Positions 37,022 through 47,600 of a stretch of 64,000 nt of DNA are shown piece after piece. Source of the DNA: JABMMZ01 sp964505065 (GTDB taxonomy: Bacteria; Bacteroidota; Bacteroidia; NS11-12g; UBA955); assembly GCA_964505065.1 (NCBI GenBank), contig CAZDGF010000004.1:9347-73346 (forward strand), read 5' to 3'. The notes below the pieces were generated by a model, which was not told the DNA's origin, searched no databases, and was given only the letters and a program-made list of their open reading frames with translations. Both the position numbers and the translations under genes were made by a program. Every line of letters starts with the position of its first letter. Within the stretch, counting starts at the first letter, position 1.

Positions 37022-37641
37022 GATTATTACTTGCCATATTGCTATTGGTTTACTTGCCTTTAAAAGCACAATTTTTTGGCAGAAAAAGCATTGCCATTAG
37101 CCATAGTCTTATGCAATTTAACGAACCCTTTTTAGCCAATAAAACCAATGCCAACAATGCTACAAGTTGGGTAAGCGAGGTTGAAAAAATAAATTCTTTT
37201 AAACCATCAAGAAATTCTAACCTAAATAATTATTTTAGTTACAGTTATGGCATAGGCTTGGGGGTTTACAATAATTTAGACAATAGATTTGAGGTTTACG
37301 AAAAATCTAATTTTGTAAGATTGAGAGGAAATTTAATTTGCCATTTACCTGAAATGCCAAAATTAGAATTTGGAACAACAATTAATAAAATTACGCCCTA
37401 TTTTAAAATAGGCTATTTAACAGATAAATTGGACAAAAATTTTAAAGCGAAAAGCAATTCTTATTTCTGCTCTTCTATGAATTTTGGCGGAGGAGTAGTT
37501 TTTAGGGCTACAGATTTTATTGGCTTGAATTACGATTTTAGTATTAACCAAAGGCTAAACAACGATTACAGAACATTTGCCCAACACAAAATAGGTTTGG
37601 TAATTGCACTTTATCATTCATTTAAAATAGGTACATTTTAA
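37018..37641 (+). CDS. Predicted outer-membrane beta-barrel protein
   Basis: A 207-residue protein starting at TTG 37018, which overlaps the smpB stop. The N-terminal signal peptide (RLLLAILLLVYLPLKAQ, about 18 residues) is followed by alternating polar/aromatic strands such as YFSYSYGIGLGVYNN, VRLRGNLICHL and SSMNFGGGVVFRATDFIGLNYDFS, ending with an aromatic terminal strand. This is the pattern of a small porin-like family protein; I do not recognise a named family. Coupling to smpB is positional only. Confidence 0.65.
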   Translation: MRLLLAILLLVYLPLKAQFFGRKSIAISHSLMQFNEPFLANKTNANNATSWVSEVEKINSFKPSRNSNLNNYFSYSYGIGLGVYNNLDNRFEVYEKSNFVRLRGNLICHLPEMPKLEFGTTINKITPYFKIGYLTDKLDKNFKAKSNSYFCSSMNFGGGVVFRATDFIGLNYDFSINQRLNNDYRTFAQHKIGLVIALYHSFKIGTF

Positions 37642-37754
37642 GCCTTACCTTTTCATTCTTCATTGTCATTTCTTTTATTTCAAATCTTTCAATTTTATTG
37701 TCATTATTTTTTATTTATTTTTTATATTATTGAGGCAATAAAATTATTAAGTAG

Positions 37755-37810
37755 GGAAATAAAATATTTTTTCGGAAAGTAAAAATTATTTTACAGGAAA
37801 TAAAATATTT
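37755..37810. repeat. 15-bp direct repeats beside the IS left end
   Basis: GGAAATAAAATATTT occurs at 37755-37769 and again at 37796-37810, with the second copy ending 2 bp before the IS left terminus. The 171-bp gap between the outer-membrane protein gene and the IS is otherwise AT-rich and empty. Confidence 0.55.
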
Positions 37811-37812
37811 AT

Positions 37813-39198
37813 GAGTCTATTTATTAAACTGTGTCAAAAAGAATAAATTTGACACACAAAATGGAAAACGAAAAATTTAATTATGAGGCATTCGAGGATG
37901 CCGCCTTATCGGGCTTGCGTTCAGGCAAGCCATTAGAGGGAAAAGATGGTGTATTAGCCCCATTGCTAAAAAGGTTATTAGAAGCAGGTTTGCAAGGCGA
38001 ATTAAGCGAGCATTTGTCCCAAGATAATCAGCCCAATAGGCGCAATGGCAAAACGAGTAAAGAGGTAAAAACCTCATTTGGCAAAGTAGTAATAGAAACA
38101 CCCAGAGATAGGAATAGCACTTTTGAGCCACAGGTTCTGCCCAAGCGCAAAACAGTTTTGGGCGAAGCATTAGACCATAAAGTAATCTCTTTATATAGCC
38201 ATGGCATGAGCTATAATGATATATGCAAACACTTGGATGAAATGTATGGTTTAACCGTTTCGCCCTCCAGTTTAACAGCCATTACAGATAGTATAATAGA
38301 GGATGTAAAAGCGTGGCAATCTCGTCCATTAGAAAGCGTTTATCCTTTTGTATGGTTAGATGCCATACACTACAAAGTAAAAGAAGATAATAGCATTAAA
38401 ACCAAAGCTATTCATTGTTTACTGGGTGTTGGTAGAGATGGTACAAAAGACTTATTGGGCTTATATATTAACCAAACCGAGGGTGCTAAATTTTGGCTAC
38501 AAGTGCTTACATACTTGCAAAACAGAGGCGTACAAGATATTATCATTGCTTGTATAGATAATTTAAAAGGCTTTGCAGATGCTATAGAGAGTATTTTTCC
38601 AAGCACCGAAGTGCAGCTTTGCGTTATCCATCAAATACGCAGTAGCACCAAGTATGTAGCCTATAAAGATATAAGAGAAGTAATGGTATCGCTTAAAAAA
38701 GTGTATGAAGCTACAACCAAACAGCAAGCAGAAATGGCGTTAGACGAGTTAGAAAAACAATGGAAGCACAAGTACCCAACAATGGTAAAAAGTTGGTTTA
38801 CAAACTGGGAGCGCTTGAGTAATTATTTTAAATATCCAAAAGAAATACGAAAAATAATATACACCACCAATATTATAGAATCCTTTAATAGCCAGCTTCG
38901 TAAGGTTACAAAATCTAAACGTGTATTTAGTTCCGATATGGCACTGCTAAAGCTGCTATACCTTGTACATCTAAATATTAAAGGGCAATGGAAAACACAG
39001 ATATATGGGTGGAAAACAACCTTTGCTCAAATGAATATCTTATTTGAAGAACGAATGAACCAACATTGAAAAAAATCAAAATAATAAGTATGTTTGCAAT
39101 ACAAAAACCAATAAATACTTGCGAGGAGAAGGGGTGTTATACACTCCTCTCTTCAAAAGAAATATTAAAATTACTGACACAGTTTAGTGAACAGACCC
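37813..39198 (+). mobile_element. IS256-family insertion sequence
   Basis: About 1.39 kb bounded by imperfect terminal inverted repeats: GAGTCTATTTATTAAACTGT from 37813 on the left, and the complement of GGGTCTGTTCACTAAACTGT ending at 39198 on the right, both continuing with GTCA. About 20 of 24 positions match. It carries one transposase gene. The flanking 8-9 bp (ending ATATTTAT on the left, beginning ACCCTTTT on the right) are not identical, so no target duplication is visible. A GTG at 37831 lies in the left repeat and is not a start. A hairpin AGGGGTGT-TAT-ACACTCCT at 39130-39148 lies behind the transposase gene. Confidence 0.88.
37861..39069 (+). CDS. IS256-family transposase
   Basis: A 402-residue DDE transposase of the mutator/IS256 group. 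The N-terminal part has the helix-rich DNA-binding region including GKTSKEVKTSFGKVVIETPRDR. The catalytic triad residues are in VWLDAIHYKV, ACIDNLKGFADAI and NIIESFNSQLRK. The family hallmark CVIHQIRSSTKYV is present, and the length is complete. The ATG at 37861 is chosen because the in-frame GTG upstream (37831) is part of the terminal inverted repeat. It appears intact and possibly active. Confidence 0.94.
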   Translation: MENEKFNYEAFEDAALSGLRSGKPLEGKDGVLAPLLKRLLEAGLQGELSEHLSQDNQPNRRNGKTSKEVKTSFGKVVIETPRDRNSTFEPQVLPKRKTVLGEALDHKVISLYSHGMSYNDICKHLDEMYGLTVSPSSLTAITDSIIEDVKAWQSRPLESVYPFVWLDAIHYKVKEDNSIKTKAIHCLLGVGRDGTKDLLGLYINQTEGAKFWLQVLTYLQNRGVQDIIIACIDNLKGFADAIESIFPSTEVQLCVIHQIRSSTKYVAYKDIREVMVSLKKVYEATTKQQAEMALDELEKQWKHKYPTMVKSWFTNWERLSNYFKYPKEIRKIIYTTNIIESFNSQLRKVTKSKRVFSSDMALLKLLYLVHLNIKGQWKTQIYGWKTTFAQMNILFEERMNQH

Positions 39199-39264
39199 AC
39201 CCTTTTACTCTTATCATTTTTATTGTACAAAAATGATTTTAAAATATCATTTTTGACTTACCTA
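39199..39264. other. Short gene-free stretch between IS and next promoter
   Basis: Sixty-six AT-rich bases separate the IS right end from a promoter. They contain a small imperfect palindrome (AAAATGATTTTAAAATATCATTTTT near 39228-39255) and nothing else recognised. Confidence 0.4.
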
Positions 39265-39296
39265 TTGTTTATTTCAAATATTTCATTATATATTTG
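39265..39296 (+). promoter_or_regulatory. Strong-looking promoter ahead of a frameshifted secreted-protein gene
   Basis: TTG (39265-39267), a 21-bp spacer, and TATATTTG (39289-39296) match the Bacteroidota consensus well. The ATG at 39318 lies 21 bp further. The IS right end is 66 bp upstream of the TTG element, so the promoter itself is intact. Confidence 0.55.
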
Positions 39297-39317
39297 TAAA
39301 ACCAAAACCATATAATT

Positions 39318-40935
39318 ATGAAATTAATACTACAAAATTTGCTATCGAATATGTTCGATAAAAAAATGGGGGGGCAATTTTAATCCTTTGCATTTTGCTT
39401 ATTTCATCCACAAAAGTATTTGCTACAGAGGTTTACAAAAGCCGAGTAGCTACTGCCAATCAATTTAAAAATTACAGTATGTGTAGAAGTAATTATAACG
39501 ATGGTTTTATATATTGTGGCAATATAAAAAATTCTAATGGAGTAGATAAAATACATATATTAAGAACCGATAACCAGTTTAATACCATTTGGAGCTATAT
39601 GTACGAAACAGGCGGTTCACTTAGTTTAAATTCTACTAAAATTGTTGGTAAAGTAGCCAATGAATATTGGATAAGCGGTTATATAGGCACTACCACCTCT
39701 GCCGCTATTGATAAAAAACCATTTATTATGAAAATAGATGATAACGGCAACCAACTGAACCATACCTTTGGCGGTAATGCTTTGCCAGGAACAGGACAAG
39801 AAAACTATGGTGTATTTTTAGATGTAGAACCTACTGCCGATGGCGGCTGTGTAGCAGTACGCTATTATGGTAATACCACAGGCGAAACTGGGAGTTTTCC
39901 AGATAAACGAGGTGTTATTATGAAATTTAGCTCAACATTGGCTTTGCAATGGACAAATAGCTACCACGATACAGGGCATAACCACTCTCCCGATGGTCTA
40001 TATTACGATGTAGCAGAAAATGTAATAGTAGTAGGCAATGAGTATTTTGTTACAGGGTCTATAAGCTATAAATATTACGAATGGGATATAAATAATCAGC
40101 GTTGGATTTATGATAGAACACATCCAAGTTTTTTTTATGCTAAATTTGATGCCAGTGGCAATAACAGTTATGCAAGGTCAAGATATATGGATGCCTCTGC
40201 TTTTAATGCTTGCTACGATGCAAGTACAGGAAATGATTTATTATTGGAAAAGAAGATATTCAAGGTTCCAGTACCGTTGAAACTTCACTTATTGCCTCTG
40301 TTTCATTTGCAAGTGGCACTTTAAATAATTTAAGGCGATTTGTTGCACAAAATCCATCTAATTTTCCATTTCCACATTTGCCTACGCCATATAAAATTTT
40401 ATTAGAAGGCGATGAATTGTATATTTATGGTTATGTACGCTCATTCTATTTAAATGGTTCTACAACATCAGAAGATATAATGATACCATTTAGATTGGAA
40501 TTAAATAAAACCAACTACGCAATAAATAGTTTTGTAATTAATCATACAGATATTAATGCCACTGATGGCTACCCCAGTCAAGACATTGGTTTTTTGAACG
40601 CTACAATGGGTTCGATTTCAGCCTCCTTTCAATCTAATCATTCTGCTATTTATGCGCCCGAAATGGCATGCCATTACAGAGATGCTGAAAATAATTTACA
40701 ATGGGCTATGATAGGCTATTTTGATAGAGCAGGTGGAGCGCCATTAGATTTTGAATTGCATTGCTTAAGTTCTGAACAAGTAGAGTGCAATCCTTTGGAT
40801 AGAACAATGGTTTTTGATGACCCTTTAACACTTATTAATGACCCTCCTAAAATACTACCCATAGGCGATTGCAATTATATATCAGGTGCTATTGTGCGCT
40901 CTACTATATCTCTTAACGATAATAGTTGTAATTAA
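39318..40935 (+). pseudogene. Secreted protein gene broken by two homopolymer frameshifts
   Basis: Translation from ATG 39318 runs MKLILQNLLSNMFDKKMGG and stops at a TAA soon after a G7 tract (39368-39374). The adjacent frame continues as a hydrophobic signal-peptide core (AILILCILLISSTKVFA) and about 285 residues; one more G would join them. A second break lies near 40247-40256 in GGAAAAGAAGAT: with five instead of four A the frame continues as EKEDIQGSSTVETS into the fragment that ends at 40935. Both faults are one-base deletions in homopolymers. The product would be a secreted protein of about 530 residues, probably a beta-propeller. I recognise no named domain and no T9SS sorting domain. 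Confidence 0.75.
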
Positions 40936-40966
40936 ATTTTCACGCTTTTTTATTTTTTTAGATATT

Positions 40967-43900
40967 TTGAAAAAAATACTATTCGTACTATCAATGGTGG
41001 TGGAAATATTTCAATGCTATTCAACTAACAATAAAGGAGTTTTATATGGGCCTTCCTCCAGAGTAGATTACCAATCAGAATACGAATGGCTAAGCCCTAC
41101 AAAACTTAAATTTCATTTTTATGTTTATAGATTAAATTATGCTTCAAGTATAGGCTCGATTATTTATCCTGATACAGCTTATATATATTTGCGTTATGAT
41201 GGGAATTTATGGAGTGAAGCTATTTTTATGATAAAAGATAGTACCATTAGCCACCCTAATAAGTTATGCAATCCTACAACAGATGAATGTTATACCACAT
41301 TTTGTAATCAACAATATAATATAAATATAACAAATCAGAAAAGTATTTTCCGTTACACTGGAATTATAGATTTTAATCAAACCAATATCAAAGATACTCT
41401 TAATAAATGGGGTGCATGTATGGTAGATATAGGATTTAGAGGCAATTATGACGATGTTTATAATAATATTACTTCAAATAGTAGTAATAAAAACAATTAT
41501 TTTTGTTATTTTAGTATCAATAGGTGTTTTAAATGGAAAATAGGTGATAAATCACCAATACCACGCTTATTTCATACATTCAATCATATGAATTGGTTTG
41601 ACAAAGGCTTGCAACAAATGGATTTTGGTAGTAATACAGACAACTTTGATAGCGTTAATTATGAGTTAGAGTTACCAAAAGGGGGTAATTATAGCTATAA
41701 AAGTCCTTACTCTAAAAATTATTATATTGAAGGCTATTGTTCGGGTGTAGAGCCTTGTAGTGCCCGACCAAAACTTAACCCACCAAGGGGTTTTTATTTA
41801 AGCCCCTTAACAGGTATTACTACAAGGTATTTTAATAGTTCGCAATTTATTCCCTACCCATTGTTTTATATTGAAACAAAACTATTTAAAAAAGATAGTA
41901 ATAAAAATATGCAACAAGTAGCTTTGCTTAGTAGAGCTCAAACAACTTTTGTTTTTAATGATGTAAATGGCAATGGTAAATATGTAACACCCGACAAAAA
42001 ACTAAACACCCGAGTAGAAATAGAAAACCTACCGCTATACCGCTACCCATGCGAGGAAGTGGCAGATACCCTTAGCTTTAATATGCGTGATACTTTAGCC
42101 ATAAACCAAACCGCTAAAGATACCATAGATTATAATTTTATAAATACCCTGCCCAGTAGCACCATAGCCATAAATACCAAAGCCAGCAATTTGGTGGAGG
42201 CTAAAATACAATGGACAGCCCCTGCCAATAGCCATTTAAAAAATCCATATATATTTAATGTATATGCTACCGAAGTGCGTTGCAATAAAAATAAACGAGA
42301 GGTTTTTCGCTCGGTAGAGTATAATGTAATACCCACCCCACGCTATACCATAACAATAGATACCACCAAATGTGGGTTTATAAAATTTAAAGTAAATATA
42401 GCCACTATAACAGATTTTAGCTACCAATGGCAAATAAGCAATGGCACTTCCACATACACCAGTAGCAAATGGAGTGATAGCATAGCCATAAATAAAAAAG
42501 GAAAATGGCAGATAAAACTAAGCGTAAAAAATATAGAATATGGCTGCCAAGCCAATAGCACAGATTCTATAATAATTAATAATTTACAACTGCTTGCCAA
42601 TATCAATGCCGCTAAAACAGTATTCTGCCCTTTAGATTCTTTGCCATTAAACAGCCTAATAAAAAACAATGAAGGAGCGGTTCAATACCAATGGGCTAAA
42701 GGCAATAAGATAATAGGCAATGCAAACAGCATAAGCTTAAGCCAAGCAGGCAGCATAAAACTTACCACCACCGATGCCAGAAACTGCAAAGCGCACGATA
42801 GCATAAGCATTAAACAATATAGCTCTATTGTATTTAGCCCTATTGCAGATACCACCTTTTGCCACAAGCAACCCATAACCCTAAAAAGTCAACAACAAAA
42901 TATAAACGATACTGCCCTATGGTTGCATAATCAAAGCCAAGCAAATAATCAAGTATTAAGCCAAGCAGCCAATTATATTATACAATATAAAGACAGTAAC
43001 AATTGCTCGGCAATGGATACCTTTACACTTTCAGAAATAAAAGACTATTACAGCCAAATACAAGTGCAAGACAGCGTATGTAAACACAGCACCCAAATAT
43101 TAAAGGTAGAAAAAAACAATCTTTATGCTTTTGGTTCTCAACAATGGCTAAATAATGGCACATTAATAGCAGCTAATACCGATAGTATTAATTATAAATT
43201 TACTGCACCTACACAAATAATATTAAACACCCAACTTACCCATCAAGCCAAGCAATGTTTATTTGCAGATACCTTTAATATAGCCATATATGCTAAACCC
43301 AATTATAGCTTACAGTTTATAAAGAAAGATACTTGTCTAAATGGTAATTTAATAGCCATTAAAATTGTGAGCAATGAGGCATTTAAAAACCAAACAATAA
43401 ATTGGGGCAATGGTAATATAGAAAACTTTACTAACCAAGCCCAACAAAGTTATGCCACTTCAGGTAAATATACCCTGCAAGGCATTTTACATACCACACA
43501 AGGCTGCCTCGATACATTTACACAATCTGTAAATATACTACCTTCGCCTAATGCTAATTTTAGCGTAACAGATACAGCCTTTTGCCTTGGCAAAAGCATT
43601 GTAGCAAGTGTAAATACTCAACCTGCCAATGCCCAACAAATAATATTGTGGGGCAATGGCAATATAAATGCAGGTGTTAGCAATAGTAATTATAATTATT
43701 TGTATAGCAATACAGGTAATTATACTATTAAGCTATTAGCCACATTAAACAATAATTGTGTAGATACAGCTATAAAAACAATTATTGTTTACCCAAAGCC
43801 AAACACCCAAATACAAGCCAGTAGCTTATGCCTTGGCGACAGCAGTTTTTATCAATATTCAGAAGCAAATAATTTACCCTTAATAGGGCAACAATGGTTT

Positions 43901-44554
43901 GAAAATGGTATTGACATAAGCCTCCAAAAAGAAATAAAACTATTTAACAGCGCATTGCGTACATTTACAATTGCATTAAAAACAATATCAAATTACGGAT
44001 GCTTAAATATAGAAAATAAAACTATAAAAATTGTAGAAAAACCCAAAGCCCAATATACCCACACCCGCATAGGTAGAACCGCTAACGGCATAGAACTTTA
44101 TTTTGTAAACGAAAGTAAAAATAGCAATGCTTGGCTTTGGCGGTTTGGCAGCAATGATAGTTCTATAATACAAAATCCAAAATATACCTATGCAGATACA
44201 GGGTTTAAAACCATTATCTTAATAGCCAACAATCAAAATACTTGTTATGATACCCTAAAGCAAATAATACCCGTATTAGATTTTATAGAGTTTTATTTTC
44301 CTACAGCTTTTAGCCCCAATAACAATGGGCTAAATGATGGCTTTGGATTAGCCTTCAACCAACATATTTTAGCCAAAGATTACCATATAGAAATATACAA
44401 CCATTGGGGCGAAAAACTATTTGAAACCAACAATAAAACCGAGCAATGGCTACCAGCCAATGGCACACTTGGGGTGTATATTTACAAAGCCCAAGTGCGA
44501 GATATTTACAATGTGCTACATGAATATAAAGGGGTGGTGGAGTTGTTAAGGTAA
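40967..44554 (+). CDS. T9SS type B cargo protein (gliding-motility-associated C-terminal domain) with PKD-like modules
   Basis: Chosen start TTG 40967 (MKKILFVLSMVVEIFQ), giving a basic hydrophobic leader; the open frame extends further upstream but has no such leader. About 1195 residues. The N-terminal 380 residues are unrecognised. Ig/PKD-like modules rich in cysteine and asparagine follow, including a clear PKD domain (LYFVNESKNSNAWLWRFGS to NPKYTYADTGFKTI). The last about 85 residues (PTAFSPNNNGLNDGFG to GVVELLR) are the CHU_C type B sorting domain that directs export and surface attachment by T9SS. It follows the frameshifted gene after 31 bp and may be co-transcribed. Confidence 0.85.
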   Translation: MKKILFVLSMVVEIFQCYSTNNKGVLYGPSSRVDYQSEYEWLSPTKLKFHFYVYRLNYASSIGSIIYPDTAYIYLRYDGNLWSEAIFMIKDSTISHPNKLCNPTTDECYTTFCNQQYNINITNQKSIFRYTGIIDFNQTNIKDTLNKWGACMVDIGFRGNYDDVYNNITSNSSNKNNYFCYFSINRCFKWKIGDKSPIPRLFHTFNHMNWFDKGLQQMDFGSNTDNFDSVNYELELPKGGNYSYKSPYSKNYYIEGYCSGVEPCSARPKLNPPRGFYLSPLTGITTRYFNSSQFIPYPLFYIETKLFKKDSNKNMQQVALLSRAQTTFVFNDVNGNGKYVTPDKKLNTRVEIENLPLYRYPCEEVADTLSFNMRDTLAINQTAKDTIDYNFINTLPSSTIAINTKASNLVEAKIQWTAPANSHLKNPYIFNVYATEVRCNKNKREVFRSVEYNVIPTPRYTITIDTTKCGFIKFKVNIATITDFSYQWQISNGTSTYTSSKWSDSIAINKKGKWQIKLSVKNIEYGCQANSTDSIIINNLQLLANINAAKTVFCPLDSLPLNSLIKNNEGAVQYQWAKGNKIIGNANSISLSQAGSIKLTTTDARNCKAHDSISIKQYSSIVFSPIADTTFCHKQPITLKSQQQNINDTALWLHNQSQANNQVLSQAANYIIQYKDSNNCSAMDTFTLSEIKDYYSQIQVQDSVCKHSTQILKVEKNNLYAFGSQQWLNNGTLIAANTDSINYKFTAPTQIILNTQLTHQAKQCLFADTFNIAIYAKPNYSLQFIKKDTCLNGNLIAIKIVSNEAFKNQTINWGNGNIENFTNQAQQSYATSGKYTLQGILHTTQGCLDTFTQSVNILPSPNANFSVTDTAFCLGKSIVASVNTQPANAQQIILWGNGNINAGVSNSNYNYLYSNTGNYTIKLLATLNNNCVDTAIKTIIVYPKPNTQIQASSLCLGDSSFYQYSEANNLPLIGQQWFENGIDISLQKEIKLFNSALRTFTIALKTISNYGCLNIENKTIKIVEKPKAQYTHTRIGRTANGIELYFVNESKNSNAWLWRFGSNDSSIIQNPKYTYADTGFKTIILIANNQNTCYDTLKQIIPVLDFIEFYFPTAFSPNNNGLNDGFGLAFNQHILAKDYHIEIYNHWGEKLFETNNKTEQWLPANGTLGVYIYKAQVRDIYNVLHEYKGVVELLR

Positions 44555-44622
44555 TCAATCCCATTGTCATTTTTTTATGCCAAATGATTAGGTTTTAATA
44601 AAAATTGTTTATTTTTACCGAG

Positions 44623-47600
44623 ATGAATACATTTTACTGTAATTTAAAATATTTTCTTTTTGTAGTATTTATAGGGCTTTCATTGGCTTTAAATGCCCAA
44701 TATATTGATATTTCTACCGATGAGTATCCCTCTTTTTCTATAGGACCAGCCAATACTACAAGTTTAGCCAATGCCTATTCACGCTATGCCTATATTTATC
44801 CAGAAAGTATGGTAAGCACGCTTAAACATGGCGATACCATTACAAAATTATCTTTTTTAAGGCTTAATGGTGGCAGTTTTTCGGGCAATGCCAATATGAA
44901 ATTATACATGCGCACTACCGTAAATACAAGCTATACTGTTAGAAACATTAATTGGGTAAATCAAAAAAGTGTTACAGGAATGAAAAAAGTATATGATGAT
45001 AACCCCCATTCGGAAATGGGCAGCCAAGCAGGTTGGGTTACATTTACACTTACAACGCCTTATGTGGTAGATACCATATTGGGCAAGAACTTTGAATTAT
45101 TGGCAGAATACGAACAAGGAAGTGCGCAAAATATACCCAACGGTTGGGCAAGCGAGTATAGAGGTTTTTCTACACATCAAACAAAATACGCCACAACATT
45201 TAACGGATTTAGTTTTGATACCACACAATCTACAACAATATGGCATCCCTCTATTCGTATTCATTTTCCAAGATATAATAATGATGCAAGGGTTGAAATG
45301 GTGTATAGCTTGGGTAAATTGCCTATTCCTTTGGGCAATCCTGATACGGTAAAGGCTATTGTAAGAAATGTAGGAAAAAAAGATTTGACAAATTTTAAAT
45401 TTTATTTTGAAAGTAAGGGTAAAAATAAACACAAAGATTCTATCAATATCAATATAATAAAAGGGGAGGAGAAACTGATAAATATGCCCAATTATAGCCC
45501 TACAAACTTGGGTTTAGATACACTGGTAGTAAAAGTAGCAAATGATGATAATAATGTAATGAATGCTGCCCAGTGTTATAGAATATGTACAGAAAATATT
45601 TATTCATACAAAGACCCAACATTGCCTATTGCAGGTGGCATAGGGTTTAATGGAACATCTGGCGATTTTGTTGCAAAATTTTATTCCTCTTCTGCCAAGG
45701 CCATTAACCAAATAAATGTTAGTTTTTCTACTTCAAATATTAAATTCAAATTGGGTATTTGGAAAGCCGATGGCAAAAATGGCGCACCTAAAACCAATGT
45801 ATGGACATCAGATTCTTTGTATTCTTCCAATAATTTTACAACACCTGTATTGCCGCCTGTAGCCATAGATGGTAGCTTTTATGTGGGTGTTAGGCAAGTA
45901 GGTAATACAAATGTGGGTTTTGGTTATCAAGCAGAAGACCCCGTAAGAAACAATACTTTTTATTATGCTGCCCCTATGAATGATACTAATTGGGTAGATT
46001 TTGCACCAGATGCACCTTTTAAATTTGCTATTGAACCACGCATACAAACCAATAACGATGTAGCCCCCATTAGTTTAGATAATCCAATAGATACTGTTAA
46101 ATTAACAAATCTTAAAACCATTGCGCCTAAAGCTACCATATTAAATTATGGGGCATTAAATCAAACAACACCTTTTAATGTATCTATGATAATTAGAAGA
46201 AACAATACAGTAGAATATAGCTCTACAAAATCGGATACGCTTTGGAGTGGAAGCAAGCGCAGAATTACGTTCGATTCTACTTTTTTGCCCACCCAAAGTG
46301 GCGATTATGATGTAATGATAATTACACGTTTGGCGAACGATCAAATGAAAGACAACGATACAATAAGACGTAAAATTGTTGTAGCCAATTATAAAGATGT
46401 AGGGCTTGGTGTTATTTTCGACCCAGCAGGGGGTTCTATTTACGAACAATTTGTAGATACAATTTACCCAACCATATATGTTCAAAATTTTGGTATGGAT
46501 AAGCAAGGTCCTTTTGATATTGTAGCTGAAATATATGATGAAAATAACAACAAAATATATGCTGAAACTACAACAGCCACACTCACGGCTTTAAATAGTG
46601 TTATCAAGGCATTTAAGGAGTTTCCTTGTAGCCTGAAAGGCAATTTTAAATTTGTAGCTTATACAAAGTTGAACATAGATACTGATAGAAGAAACGATAC
46701 AGCTATACGTTTTTTTCAAATAATAAGAAGCAATGATGTAGCTTTAACTGAATTGTATTATCCTTTGAATGGCGTAAGCCTTGCACCGCCTGTGGCAAGC
46801 AAGCGTCCAAGTGTTTTAATGGAAAATTTAGGGGGTCTTAATCAAGGCGATGATTTTCCTACCTATTGCAGAATATATTATGGCAATACTTTAATATATG
46901 CCGATTCAGTAATGCTAAATAGTTTTAGAACCATTCCTTCTACTTTAAGTTTTAAAAATTTTAAACCCACACTTAAAGGCTATTACACCATGAAAGTGTT
47001 TACAGATTTGCCAACCGACCAATACAGGGCAAACGATACCATTACAAGTAAATTTGCCGTTGGTGTGCCAGATGATGTTCAAGTATTAGCAATAGCCCCA
47101 GTGTTGAATAGTGCTTTAATAGTAAATCAAAAATATGCACCCAAAGTATTGGTAAAAAACAATGGATTTAATAGCCAAAATACGCCTTTTCCTGTTGTGT
47201 TTAAAGTAAGCAAAGGTTTGCAAACATTGTATTTAGATGTAAAAACCACTACCATAGATAGTGGCGATAGCAAATGGATAACTTTTGATAGTACTTTGGT
47301 ATTAACAGATACCAATAAGGTAAATGTTTTGGCTTATGCTATATTGCCCAACGATTTTTTTAAAACCAATGATACCCTAAAAGGTTGGTACAATGGCAAA
47401 ACATTGTTTGATGTAAGCGTTTCAGCTATTCAATATCCTGTATTTACAGATACACTGATGGTAAATACTGTTGGCATAAAACCAATTTTAACCATTAGCA
47501 ATATTGGCGATAGCTTGGTAAAAACGAAATTTAAAACTGTTTGTAAAATAACCGATATTGCCACCAATGCACTTATTTATCAGCAAGGTGTAGATACTTT

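Noticed and set aside
37831..37860. GTG start extending the transposase by ten codons
   Set aside because: The GTG is inside the IS terminal inverted repeat; the ATG at 37861 fits the family N terminus.
40886..40966. Upstream extension of the T9SS type B cargo gene
   Set aside because: It overlaps the end of the preceding coding frame, and the TTG at 40967 starts a plausible leader; the extension has no support.
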